Source: Volucribacter amazonae
GTDB lineage: Bacteria > Pseudomonadota > Gammaproteobacteria > Enterobacterales > Pasteurellaceae
Reading direction: 5' to 3'
DNA: 64,000 nt
Assembly: GCF_029783845.1 (NCBI RefSeq)
Contig: NZ_LWID01000001.1
Location: forward strand, 2,513,501-2,577,500
The notes below the pieces were generated by a model. That model was not told the origin of the DNA. It made no database searches and was given only the letters and a program-made list of their open reading frames with translations. Below, one piece after another: positions 35,718 to 44,197 of this stretch; position 1 is the stretch's first letter, and each line of letters starts with the position of its first letter. Position numbers and translations under genes: made by a program.

Positions 35718-37136
35718 ATGCAACAACCTTCCTTTTTTTTCTATGATTATGAAAGTTTTGGGGTAAATCCTGCATTAGATCGCCCCGCTCAGTTTGCGGG
35801 TATTCGTACCGATATGGAATTTAACATTATTGGCGAGCCTGTAATGTTGTATTGCAAACAAACCAATGACTATTTACCTGCCCCAGAAGCAGTATTAGTT
35901 ACAGGAATTACACCACAAATTTGCAACCAACAAGGTTTACCTGAACCTGAATTTGCCGAACAGATTTTACAACAATTTAGCCAGCCTCAAACCTGCATTA
36001 TCGGTTATAACAACATTCGTTACGATGATGAAATGACTCGCTATACTTTCTACCGAAATTTTATTGATCCCTACGAATATAGTTGGAAGAACGGTAATTC
36101 TCGTTGGGATTTATTGGATTTAGTGCGAGCTTGTTATGCGTTGCGTCCAGAAGGTATTAATTGGGTTTATGACGAACAGGGTATGCCTTCTTTTAAATTG
36201 GAAAAATTGACGAAAGCCAATGGTATTGAACATAGTCAAGCCCATGATGCAATGGCTGATGTGTATGCCACTATTGAAATGGCAAAACTAATAAAGCAAA
36301 AACAACCAAAATTATTTCAATTCTTCTTTGAAAATCGTGGAAAAAAAGCGATTGAGGCGATGCTCGATACCGCAGAAATGACGCCATTGGTGCATGTATC
36401 TGGTATGTTAGGCAATTATCGAGGTAATACCACTTGGATTGCTCCCTTAGCTTGGCACCCAACAAACCAAAATGCGGTAATTGTATGCGATTTAGATGCT
36501 GATATTGAGGATTTATTAAACGAAAGTGCGGATCAATTACGCACCAATTTATATACCCCAAAAGCACAATTAGAAGCGCAGGGGATTCGTCATGTACCAT
36601 TAAAATTGGTACATATTAATAAATGCCCGATTATTGCTCCCGCCAAAACATTGTTACCAGAAACTGCTCAACGTTTAGGCATTAATCGTGAGCGTTGTTT
36701 GATGAACTTAAAAAAATTGCGTGCTAGCTTAGATATTCGTGAAAAAGTCATTGAGATTTTTAATCAAGAACATTCATTTGAACCCAGCGATAATGTGGAA
36801 ACGGAATTATATGCAGGATTTTTTAGTTATGCGGATAAAAATAATCTTGCAATTTTGCGTACCTTATCAGCGGAACAACTGGCTCAACCTCATTTAACCT
36901 TTGAAGATAAACGCATTGCTGATTTGCTTTTTCATTATCGGGCAAGGCATTTTTATGCCAGTCTAACACGAGCAGAACAAGTACGTTGGGAGAAATATCG
37001 CCGTAATAAGCTGGAAAAAAGTGCGGTCAACTTTGAACAACGTTTACAACAATTAGCCGAGGAATATCAGGATCAACCCGATAAATTAGCCTTATTGCAG
37101 CAAGTTTATGAGTATGGGGTAAAGTTGTTAGGTTAG
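35718..37136 (+). CDS. sbcB: Exodeoxyribonuclease I SbcB
   Basis: Exonuclease I degrades single-stranded DNA from the 3' end and takes part in mismatch repair and recombination. The 472-residue protein has the DEDDh exonuclease motifs: FFFYDYESFG (ExoI) at about 5-14, IIGYNNIRYDDEMTRYTFYRN (ExoII) at about 95-115, and HDAMADVYATIEMAKL (ExoIII) at about 176-190. The SH3-like region and the C-terminal helical domain follow. I use the ATG at 35718 (AAGGCAAGTT upstream), which gives the usual N-terminus. Two large structured elements lie immediately downstream. Confidence 0.95.
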   Translation: MQQPSFFFYDYESFGVNPALDRPAQFAGIRTDMEFNIIGEPVMLYCKQTNDYLPAPEAVLVTGITPQICNQQGLPEPEFAEQILQQFSQPQTCIIGYNNIRYDDEMTRYTFYRNFIDPYEYSWKNGNSRWDLLDLVRACYALRPEGINWVYDEQGMPSFKLEKLTKANGIEHSQAHDAMADVYATIEMAKLIKQKQPKLFQFFFENRGKKAIEAMLDTAEMTPLVHVSGMLGNYRGNTTWIAPLAWHPTNQNAVIVCDLDADIEDLLNESADQLRTNLYTPKAQLEAQGIRHVPLKLVHINKCPIIAPAKTLLPETAQRLGINRERCLMNLKKLRASLDIREKVIEIFNQEHSFEPSDNVETELYAGFFSYADKNNLAILRTLSAEQLAQPHLTFEDKRIADLLFHYRARHFYASLTRAEQVRWEKYRRNKLEKSAVNFEQRLQQLAEEYQDQPDKLALLQQVYEYGVKLLG

Positions 37137-37159
37137 ACATTATTTTTGTCTTTATTTTC

Positions 37160-37402
37160 AAGTGCGGTGTTTTTTAGGATTTTTTTCTTTTATTTCTCCG
37201 ACTTAGTGAACGGATTTCGCCGTAGGCGACCTACTTTCTTTACTCGTGTAAAGAAAGTAGGCAAAGAAACACGCCCCTAGAAAAAGCCTTTTTCCAGCCT
37301 TTCACCAAGAACGATATACGAATAATTTTGGAACTCGCTACGCTCAAACAGCCAAAATTATTCTATCGTTCTAAGTTTAGGCTGGGGCTTTTTAAGGGGG
37401 AT
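37160..37402 (+). repeat. Structured element A (five covarying helices)
   Basis: About 243 bases that begin at an uptake signal and fold on the + strand into ordered helices. These are TCGCC/GGCGA (37217-37229), a perfect 13-bp stem (37231-37243 with 37248-37260), an outer stem AAAAAGCC/GGCTTTTT and CCAGCC/GGCTGG (37281-37299 with 37380-37393), AGAACGATA/TATCGTTCT (37308-37316 with 37364-37372) and GAATAATTTTGG/CCAAAATTATTC (37320-37331 with 37352-37363). The apex reads AACTCGC-TAC-GCTCAAACAG. It ends TTAAGGGGG. No plausible ORF. Element B shares this plan with different paired bases. Confidence 0.75.
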
Positions 37403-37490
37403 AAGAGAGCGTTATTCTCTTTATTTGTTTTGTATTAATAAAGTGCGGTCAGTTTTAGAAAAATTTTCCTAACAATCTTAATTTTCCGAC

Positions 37491-37749
37491 TATTCCCCCT
37501 TAAAAATTCCCTGTGTAAAACTTAGAACCATAGGCACATTTCTGCTGTTTGAGCCTTGCATAGCAAGGCGAGTTCAGAAATGTGTCGTGATGGTTCAAGT
37601 TGAAACACAGGAGCAGAATTTTTCTAGGGGGGCATTTCTTTGCTTACTTTCTTTGTGCAAGCAAAGAAAGTAAGTCGCACGAATGTGCGAAATACATTTA
37701 TGAAGTCAGAGAAATAGCAGTGAAAAAAATCCCAAAACCCACCGCACTT
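37491..37749 (-). repeat. Structured element B, inverted relative of element A
   Basis: Read on the minus strand, this element repeats element A. It begins at an uptake signal (37741-37749), then TCGCAC/GTGCGA, a 13-bp stem over 37643-37674, the shared GCAAAGAAA and CCCCTAGAAAAA segments, outer stems AAAAATTC/GAATTTTT and CCTGTGT/ACACAGG, then GAACCAT/ATGGTTC and CACATTTCTG/CAGAAATGTG. The apex is AACTCGC...GCTCAAACAG with an extra CCTTGC/GCAAGG hairpin. Paired positions differ from A in a compensatory way, while the unpaired linkers and apex are conserved. Confidence 0.75.
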
Positions 37750-37814
37750 TAACTCACATAGTTATCCTTTTACCAATAACCCCTCTCTTTATTATTTAAA
37801 CAAACAAAATAAAT

Positions 37815-37833
37815 AATAATTATTATCATTGAC
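37815..37833 (+). promoter_or_regulatory. Fur-box-like operator upstream of fbpABC
   Basis: AATAATTATTATCATTGAC matches the 19-base Fur consensus at 15 positions by my count and lies about 90 bases before the fbpA ATG, a suitable place to block transcription when iron is plentiful. Confidence 0.6.
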
Positions 37834-37925
37834 AATCTTAATTTTATTGGTAAAGTAATGGCTGTTTTTGTCAATTTCTTTCTTAATATAGATAACATCT
37901 AAACTAACTTTAAAGAGGATTACCT

Positions 37926-38933
37926 ATGAAAAAAACGCTTGCTTGTCTTGCTATTGCCACTGTACTAAGTACCAATGCTTTTGCCGCGAACGAGGTTAAT
38001 GTGTATTCTTACCGCCAGCCTTATTTAATTGAACCAATGCTAAAAGATTTTGAAAAAGAAACTGGCGTTAAGGTCAATGTGATTTTTGCGGATAAAGGGT
38101 TGGTTGAGCGTGTTAAAAGTGAAGGGGAGTTAAGCCCTGCTGATGTATTATTAACTGTTGATATTAGCCGAGTAATGGATATTGTTAATGCAGGTTTGGC
38201 ACAGCCAGTTCATTCTGAAGTGTTAGAAAAAAATATCCCTGCTCAATATCGTGATTCTGCTGATCAATGGTTTGGTTTAACCACCAGAGCAAGAGTAATT
38301 TATACCTCTAAAGATCGTGTAGGTAAATTGCCAGCTGATTTTGATTATTTAGATTTAGCGAAACCTGAATATAAAGGCAAAGTTTGTGTGCGTTCAGGCA
38401 AAAATGCTTATAATGTTTCGTTATTTGCTGCGATGATTGAACATTATGGTGAAGAAAAAACCAAAGAATTTTTACAAGGTTTAAAAGCGAATTTGGCACA
38501 AAAACCACAAGGTGGCGATCGTGTTCAAGTGAAAGCAATCAAAGAAGGAGTTTGTGATTATGCTTTAGGCAATAGCTATTATTATGGCAAAATGCTTGAA
38601 GACGACAATCAAAAAGAATGGGCAGAAGCGAGCATTATTAATTTCCCAGCGGGCAAGTTTAATACCCATGTGAATATCAGTGGAGTAGCGGTGGCGAAAT
38701 ATGCTCCAAACAAAGAAAATGCAGTAAAATTAGTTGAGTATTTAAGTGGCGATCAAGCGCAAAAATTGTATGCTGAATTGAACCATGAATATCCAGTGAA
38801 ACCGGGCGTTCAATTATCAGAATTGGTAGAAAGCTGGGGAACATTCCAAGCGGATTCTTTACCATTAGAGAAAATTGCTGAGAACTATGGTAAAGCACTA
38901 AAATTAGTTGATGAAGTGAAATTCGATCAATAA
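37926..38933 (+). CDS. fbpA: Periplasmic ferric-iron-binding protein FbpA
   Basis: The 335-residue substrate-binding protein of a ferric ABC transporter. It has a signal peptide (1-20, ending NAFA), then EVNVYSYRQPYLIEPMLKDF, VIFADKGLVERVKSEG and DVLLTVDISRVMDI. The tyrosines in GNSYYYGKM (about residues 215-221) are typical iron ligands of this class. It resembles the Mannheimia and Pasteurella FbpA proteins (FutA/IdiA type) more than Neisseria FbpA. A Fur-like site lies upstream. A strong hairpin after the gene probably makes FbpA more abundant than the membrane and ATPase subunits. Confidence 0.92.
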   Translation: MKKTLACLAIATVLSTNAFAANEVNVYSYRQPYLIEPMLKDFEKETGVKVNVIFADKGLVERVKSEGELSPADVLLTVDISRVMDIVNAGLAQPVHSEVLEKNIPAQYRDSADQWFGLTTRARVIYTSKDRVGKLPADFDYLDLAKPEYKGKVCVRSGKNAYNVSLFAAMIEHYGEEKTKEFLQGLKANLAQKPQGGDRVQVKAIKEGVCDYALGNSYYYGKMLEDDNQKEWAEASIINFPAGKFNTHVNISGVAVAKYAPNKENAVKLVEYLSGDQAQKLYAELNHEYPVKPGVQLSELVESWGTFQADSLPLEKIAENYGKALKLVDEVKFDQ

Positions 38934-38944
38934 TCCATAAATTT

Positions 38945-38983
38945 ATATCCCCTTTATTGGCAAAATAAAGGGGATATTTTTTC
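38945..38983 (+). terminator. Intra-operon hairpin between fbpA and fbpB
   Basis: A perfect 13-bp stem ATATCCCCTTTAT / ATAAAGGGGATAT (38945-38957 and 38965-38977) with a T-rich tail ending TTTTTTCC. Partial termination here would give excess binding protein over permease, a common arrangement in binding-protein operons. Confidence 0.8.
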
Positions 38984-38993
38984 CTGTTATATT

Positions 38994-40673
38994 ATGCAAA
39001 AAAAATTTTCACGTCCTTATTCCACCAAATTTATTGGTTGGCAATTATCTGCTTTGCTATCTACTGGCTTTATTTTATTGCCGTTGTTGGCTATTGGTTA
39101 TCATGCCATTGATGGGCAATGGCAAAATTTACAACATTTTTGGCAAACAATGCTGGGGCATTATGTGGCGAATTCAGTAATATTAGTGTGTTCAACGGTA
39201 TTACTTGCTTTATTATTTGCCTTACCCAGTGCTTGGCTTGTAACCCATTATCGCTTTTGGGGACATAAGGTTTTACAATGGTTACTATGTTTGCCTTTGG
39301 CGATGCCTGCCTATTTGATTGCTTATTTATATACGGATTTATTAGATTACTCTGGGCCATTACAAATTTTTTTACGTCAGTTATTTGCTTGGTCAAGTCC
39401 GCAAGATTATTGGTTTCCACAAATTCGTAGCTTATACGGAGCAAGTTTTGTATTAGCCTTGGTGCTTTATCCCTATATTTTTTTATTAGCTAGGGTAGCT
39501 TTATTAGAACAATCTGAAAATTTAGTGCAAAGTGCAAAAACCTTAGGAGCTTCACCCTTTACCATTTTTCGTAAAATCACATTTCCGCTTATTCGCCCTT
39601 CTGTGGCGGTGGGTATGACCTTAGTGGCAATGGAAACCTTGGGGGATTTTGGTACGGTAGCTTATTTTGCTGTTCCTACCTTGACCACAGCCATTTATGA
39701 TGCTTGGTTAGGTTTTCACGATATTGGAACGGCAAGCCAAATATCTTTATTTATGTTATTGATGATCTTTGTTTTAGTTGTGCTAGAGTCTTATAGTCGG
39801 CGTAAACAAAAAACTTATCAACGTGGTTATGAAAAGAAACAAAGGTTAAAAACATTAACAGGGTATCGAGCTTTGTTGGCTCAATTATGGTGTTGGGGGT
39901 TATTGAGTTGTGCGTTTTTCTTGCCCCTTGCTCAGTTATTGTATTGGGCTTATGAATATTTTGAGCAATCTTGGAATGCGAATTTTGTTCAATATGCTAA
40001 GAATAGCTTACTCGTATCTTGTCTAGCTTCTTTTGTTACATTATTTTTTGCCTTATTGTTGCATTTTACCCATCGCTTAAGTTTACAAGGGGGATTATTA
40101 ACCCCTAAAAATACTCGTACTTTGTTACAAGTTTCTTCATTAGGTTATGCCATTCCCGGCACAGTATTAGCCATTGGTTTATTATCTCCTTTGACTTTTG
40201 CGGATCATCAATTACATCATTGGTTAAAAAGTTTAGGCTTATCCCCCGTTGGTTTGGTTTTTTCTGGTTCAATTTTTGCTCTAGTCGTTGCCTATTGTAT
40301 CCGTTTTTCCGCTATGGCGATCGGTAGTTTAGAAGCCTCTTTTGGCAAAATTTCGCCGTCGTTAGATATGGCAAGCCAAACCCTTGGAAAAAATGGGTTT
40401 ATGATGTTACGGAAAGTGCATTTTCCTTTATTGTCTAAAGGCATGTTGACGGCGTTGTTAATGGTATTTATTGAAAGCATGAAAGAATTAAATGCCTCAT
40501 TGTTACTTCGTCCATTTAATTTTGATACCTTAGCAACCCATGTATTTATTTTTACCTCCGATGAACAGTTAGAACGCGCGTCTTTACCTGCCATTGCCTT
40601 AGTGCTAACAGGATTAATCCCCGTTATTTTATTGACCCGTTCTCTGATTATGACAAGTAATAAAGAGAGATAA
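38994..40673 (+). CDS. fbpB: Ferric-iron ABC transporter permease FbpB
   Basis: A 559-residue inner-membrane permease formed of two fused halves, as usual for ferric FbpB/SfuB proteins, with about twelve hydrophobic segments. Each half carries an EAA-type loop that docks the ATPase: SAKTLGASPFTIFRKITFPL (about residues 180-200) and ASQTLGKNGFMMLRKVHFPL (about 460-480). It starts 60 bases after fbpA, behind the hairpin, and its TAA is directly followed by the fbpC ATG. Confidence 0.93.
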   Translation: MQKKFSRPYSTKFIGWQLSALLSTGFILLPLLAIGYHAIDGQWQNLQHFWQTMLGHYVANSVILVCSTVLLALLFALPSAWLVTHYRFWGHKVLQWLLCLPLAMPAYLIAYLYTDLLDYSGPLQIFLRQLFAWSSPQDYWFPQIRSLYGASFVLALVLYPYIFLLARVALLEQSENLVQSAKTLGASPFTIFRKITFPLIRPSVAVGMTLVAMETLGDFGTVAYFAVPTLTTAIYDAWLGFHDIGTASQISLFMLLMIFVLVVLESYSRRKQKTYQRGYEKKQRLKTLTGYRALLAQLWCWGLLSCAFFLPLAQLLYWAYEYFEQSWNANFVQYAKNSLLVSCLASFVTLFFALLLHFTHRLSLQGGLLTPKNTRTLLQVSSLGYAIPGTVLAIGLLSPLTFADHQLHHWLKSLGLSPVGLVFSGSIFALVVAYCIRFSAMAIGSLEASFGKISPSLDMASQTLGKNGFMMLRKVHFPLLSKGMLTALLMVFIESMKELNASLLLRPFNFDTLATHVFIFTSDEQLERASLPAIALVLTGLIPVILLTRSLIMTSNKER

Positions 40674-41726
40674 ATGATGTCTGTATTACAAATAAATCAA
40701 TTAACTTGTCAATATGGCAATAATCCCATTTTGTCAGGTTTAAACTTAACCTTAGAAGATAATGATATTCTTTGTTTATTAGGGGCAAGTGGTTGCGGTA
40801 AAACCACTTTACTTAAAGCCATTGCGGGCTTATTACCTGCTCAGCAAGGTAGCATACATTTAGCGGGAAAAGATTTAACGCAGGTTGCAGTGGAACATCG
40901 TCATATTGGTTTAATTTTTCAAGATTATGCGTTATTTCCTCATTTGACGGTGCAAGAGAATATTGCCTTTGGTTTAACCCATTTATCCGCCGATAAAAAA
41001 CAAAAAACAGTGGAAAAAATGACCGCACTTGTACGTTTAGATGGCTTATTACAACGCTATCCCCATCAACTTTCAGGTGGGCAACAACAACGGGTTGCGA
41101 TTGCTCGAGCTTTAGCTTGCCAACCAAGATTATTATTATTAGATGAACCTTTTTCTAATATTGATAGCCAAGTACGGCAAGAAATGATCACTGAAATTCG
41201 CTCTATACTAAAACAACAACATATTCCAGCTATTTTTGTTACCCATAGTAAAGAGGAGGCTTTTGCCTTTGCGGATAAAATTGCCATTATGCAACAAGGT
41301 AAAATTTTACAACTTGGTATAGCGCAACAACTGTATGAAAACCCTATTAATAAATTTGTGGCAGATTTTCTCGGGCATTGTAATTATCTTGTAGCACGTT
41401 ATCATTCCGCCAATCAAATTGAAACTGTATTGGGATTTCATCATAATCCCGAGGGCTTTTATTATACTGATGGAACAGCCATTGACCCTCAAAAACCTTT
41501 ATATTGCCTTTTACGCCCACAACATATTCAACTTCAACTTGATCCTCAAGGTAAAGGTGTCATTGTTGATAAATTATTTGTTGGTTATTTTTATCAATAT
41601 AAAGTACATATTCATCAACAGCAAATTGATGTTCAACATTATCAATCCTTTGAAATTGGTAGCAAAGTTACCTTATCTTGTGTACATCAATCACTTTGTT
41701 TACTGGCAGAAAACTGTGCTGAATAA
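40674..41726 (+). CDS. fbpC: Ferric-iron ABC transporter ATPase FbpC
   Basis: A 350-residue ATPase energising iron import. Walker A GASGCGKTT lies at about 37-45, the Q-loop in IGLIFQDYALFPHLTVQEN, the signature LSGGQQQRVAIARALA at about 137-152, Walker B LLLLDEPFSNID, and the H-loop IFVTHSKEEAFAF. The C-terminal 120 residues form the TOBE-like regulatory domain of the FbpC/PotA class. Two adjacent ATGs start the gene. An uptake signal lies inside near 41022. Confidence 0.93.
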   Translation: MMSVLQINQLTCQYGNNPILSGLNLTLEDNDILCLLGASGCGKTTLLKAIAGLLPAQQGSIHLAGKDLTQVAVEHRHIGLIFQDYALFPHLTVQENIAFGLTHLSADKKQKTVEKMTALVRLDGLLQRYPHQLSGGQQQRVAIARALACQPRLLLLDEPFSNIDSQVRQEMITEIRSILKQQHIPAIFVTHSKEEAFAFADKIAIMQQGKILQLGIAQQLYENPINKFVADFLGHCNYLVARYHSANQIETVLGFHHNPEGFYYTDGTAIDPQKPLYCLLRPQHIQLQLDPQGKGVIVDKLFVGYFYQYKVHIHQQQIDVQHYQSFEIGSKVTLSCVHQSLCLLAENCAE

Positions 41727-41882
41727 AAAGGTGTGATAGAGAATTTTTATTAAGCCATAAAAAAGTGAAGAATAAAATGATTAAAGCACTAATATTTGCT
41801 AGACAAAATTGCTAACTTTCGGTAAAACTGTTGTTCTGTTGTAAAAAAGTATAAAAAGAATAAATGAGAATAGGAGAAAGGT

Positions 41883-43601
41883 ATGAAGAAATTGTCTGGT
41901 GCAGAGATGATCGTACAATCTTTGCGTGATCAAGGCGTTAAATTTTTATTTGGTTATCCTGGGGGATCTGTACTGGATATTTATGATGCTATTCATACTT
42001 TAGGGGGCATAGAGCATATTTTAGTCCGTCATGAACAAGGGGCGGTACATATGGCTGATGGGTATGCTCGTTCTACGGGCGAAGTGGGGTGCGTATTGGT
42101 TACCTCTGGTCCGGGGGCAACAAATGCCATTACAGGTATCGCTACCGCTTATATGGATTCTGTTCCTTTAGTCATTTTTTCTGGGCAGGTAATGAGTAAT
42201 TTGATTGGTAGTGATGCTTTTCAAGAATGTGATATGGTGGGGATTTCTCGCCCTGTGGTAAAGCATAGCTTTTTAGTGAAACAGGTTGAAGATATTCCTT
42301 CGGTGGTAAAAAAAGCTTTCTATATTGCCTCAACAGGACGGCCGGGGCCAGTGGTCATTGATTTACCTAAAGATATTATGAATCCGGCAATCAAAGTGCC
42401 TTATCATTATCCTGAGCAAGTCAGTTTACGTTCTTACAACCCAACGTTACAAGGGCATAAAGGGCAAATTAAAAAAGCCTTTAAAGCTATTCTAGAGGCG
42501 AAAAAGCCCGTATTGTTCGTAGGGGGCGGTGCAATTACCGCAAATTGCAGTGAAAAATTGATTAAATTTGCTAAAGCACTTAATTTACCTGTTACTTCAT
42601 CATTAATGGGCTTAGGGGCATTTCCAAGTACCGATCCTCAATTTCTAGGTATGTTGGGTATGCATGGGACCTATGAAGCTAACAATACGATGCACCATAG
42701 CGATTTAATTATTGGGGTGGGTGTACGTTTTGATGATCGCACCACCAATAATCTGGCAAAATATTGTCCAAATGCTAAAGTTATCCATATTGATATTGAT
42801 CCTACGTCTATTTCTAAAAATGTGGTTGCCAATATTCCAATTGTCGGCAGTGCGGAAAATGTATTAGAAACATTCTTAGCCTTATTAGCGGATAAACAGG
42901 CGGAACTCACCAGTGATAAATTGCAAAAATGGTGGCAACAAATTGAGCAATGGCGTGCAAAAAAATGCCTTGATTATCATCGTAATAGTGGCGTTATTAA
43001 GCCACAACAGGTCATTGAAACGGTTTATCGGCTCACTCAAGGGCAGGCTTATGTCGCCTCTGATGTGGGACAACACCAAATGTTTACGGCATTATATTAT
43101 CCTTTTGATAAACCTCGTCATTGGATTAACTCTGGTGGGCTAGGTACAATGGGTTTTGGTTTGCCAGCGGCTTTAGGAGTAAAATTAGCTCACCCAGAAG
43201 CAACGGTGGTTTGTGTAACGGGAGATGGCAGTATTCAAATGAATATTCAAGAATTATCCACCGCACAACAATATAATATTCCTGTTGTGATTATTAGTTT
43301 AAATAACCGCTTTTTAGGTATGGTAAAGCAGTGGCAGGATATGATTTATTCTGGTCGTCATTCTCAATCTTATATGGATTCTTTACCAGACTTTGTCAAA
43401 CTCGCAGAGGCTTATGGGCATGTGGGCATTGCTATTGATCATGTTGAAGAATTAGAGGAAAAATTAAAACAAGCGTTTAGTATTAAAAATAAATTGGTGT
43501 TTGTTGATATTAAAGTTGATGAAACGGAGCATGTTTATCCTATGTTGGTAAGGGGTGGGGCAATGAATGAAATGATTTTAACTAAAACGGAGACAGCATA
43601 A
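41883..43601 (+). CDS. ilvI: Acetolactate synthase III large subunit IlvI
   Basis: A thiamine-diphosphate enzyme catalysing the first step of valine, leucine and isoleucine synthesis. The 572-residue protein has the catalytic glutamate in LVRHEQGAVHMADGYARST (about residue 51), a FAD-binding middle domain, and the TPP/Mg motif GDGSIQMNIQELSTAQQ-N near residues 447-472. The ATG at 41883 follows GGAGAAAGGT. Its stop overlaps the ilvH ATG. The 156-base leader shows no obvious leader peptide or attenuator, in keeping with isozyme III. Confidence 0.95.
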   Translation: MKKLSGAEMIVQSLRDQGVKFLFGYPGGSVLDIYDAIHTLGGIEHILVRHEQGAVHMADGYARSTGEVGCVLVTSGPGATNAITGIATAYMDSVPLVIFSGQVMSNLIGSDAFQECDMVGISRPVVKHSFLVKQVEDIPSVVKKAFYIASTGRPGPVVIDLPKDIMNPAIKVPYHYPEQVSLRSYNPTLQGHKGQIKKAFKAILEAKKPVLFVGGGAITANCSEKLIKFAKALNLPVTSSLMGLGAFPSTDPQFLGMLGMHGTYEANNTMHHSDLIIGVGVRFDDRTTNNLAKYCPNAKVIHIDIDPTSISKNVVANIPIVGSAENVLETFLALLADKQAELTSDKLQKWWQQIEQWRAKKCLDYHRNSGVIKPQQVIETVYRLTQGQAYVASDVGQHQMFTALYYPFDKPRHWINSGGLGTMGFGLPAALGVKLAHPEATVVCVTGDGSIQMNIQELSTAQQYNIPVVIISLNNRFLGMVKQWQDMIYSGRHSQSYMDSLPDFVKLAEAYGHVGIAIDHVEELEEKLKQAFSIKNKLVFVDIKVDETEHVYPMLVRGGAMNEMILTKTETA

Positions 43602-44092
43602 TGCGTAGAATTTTATCAGTATTATTAGAAAATGAATCTGGTGCGTTATCGCGTGTAGTAGGGTTGTTTTCCCAACGAGCCTTTAATATTGAGAGCTTAA
43701 CTGTTGCACCTACAGATGATCCCACCTTATCTCGTATGACAATAGAAGCCTATGGCGATGAACAGGTATTAGAGCAAATTGAGAAACAATTACATAAATT
43801 AGTTGATGTTTTTAAAGTAATGAATTTAAGTGATTGTGAACATATTGAGCGAGAAGTCATGCTATTAAAAATTCGTGCACAAGGGGCAACCCGTGATGAA
43901 ATCAAACGTTTAGCGGATATATTTCGTGGGCAAATTGTGGACGTAACCACAAAATCTTATACCATTCAGTTAAGTGGTACTAAAGATAAACTTGATGCTT
44001 TCATTGCTGCAGTGAAACAAGAAACAAGCGTGATTGAAGTGGTGCGATCGGGCTTAATTAGCTTATCTCGTGGCGAGAAAAATTGTCTTTAA
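43601..44092 (+). CDS. ilvH: Acetolactate synthase III regulatory subunit IlvH
   Basis: The 163-residue small subunit activates IlvI and gives valine feedback inhibition. An N-terminal ACT domain (RRILSVLLENESGALSRVVG, about 2-21, then SQRAFNIESLTVAPTDD) binds valine, and a C-terminal domain follows at about 80-163. Translation is coupled to ilvI (TAATG). A terminator follows. Confidence 0.95.
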   Translation: MRRILSVLLENESGALSRVVGLFSQRAFNIESLTVAPTDDPTLSRMTIEAYGDEQVLEQIEKQLHKLVDVFKVMNLSDCEHIEREVMLLKIRAQGATRDEIKRLADIFRGQIVDVTTKSYTIQLSGTKDKLDAFIAAVKQETSVIEVVRSGLISLSRGEKNCL

Positions 44093-44116
44093 TCAAAAAA
44101 ACAATAAATACTAGGT

Positions 44117-44146
44117 AGTGCGTTAAATTCGCACTTCTTTTCTTTT
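44117..44146 (+). terminator. Terminator after ilvH
   Basis: AGTGCG / CGCACT (44117-44122 and 44130-44135) with a seven-base loop and a T-rich tail TCTTTTCTTTT. Confidence 0.7.
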
Positions 44147-44197
44147 AAGACGAAAAGTATAATCAATTCGTTAGATCGGCATTTTAAGGAGTGAAAT

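Noticed and set aside
37160..37749. CRISPR array or tRNA cluster in the inverted-repeat region
   Set aside because: There are only two copies, in opposite orientation, with no regular repeats or spacers and no tRNA fold.
41727..41882. Leader-peptide attenuator before ilvI
   Set aside because: No run of Leu/Val/Ile codons and no terminator hairpin is visible.
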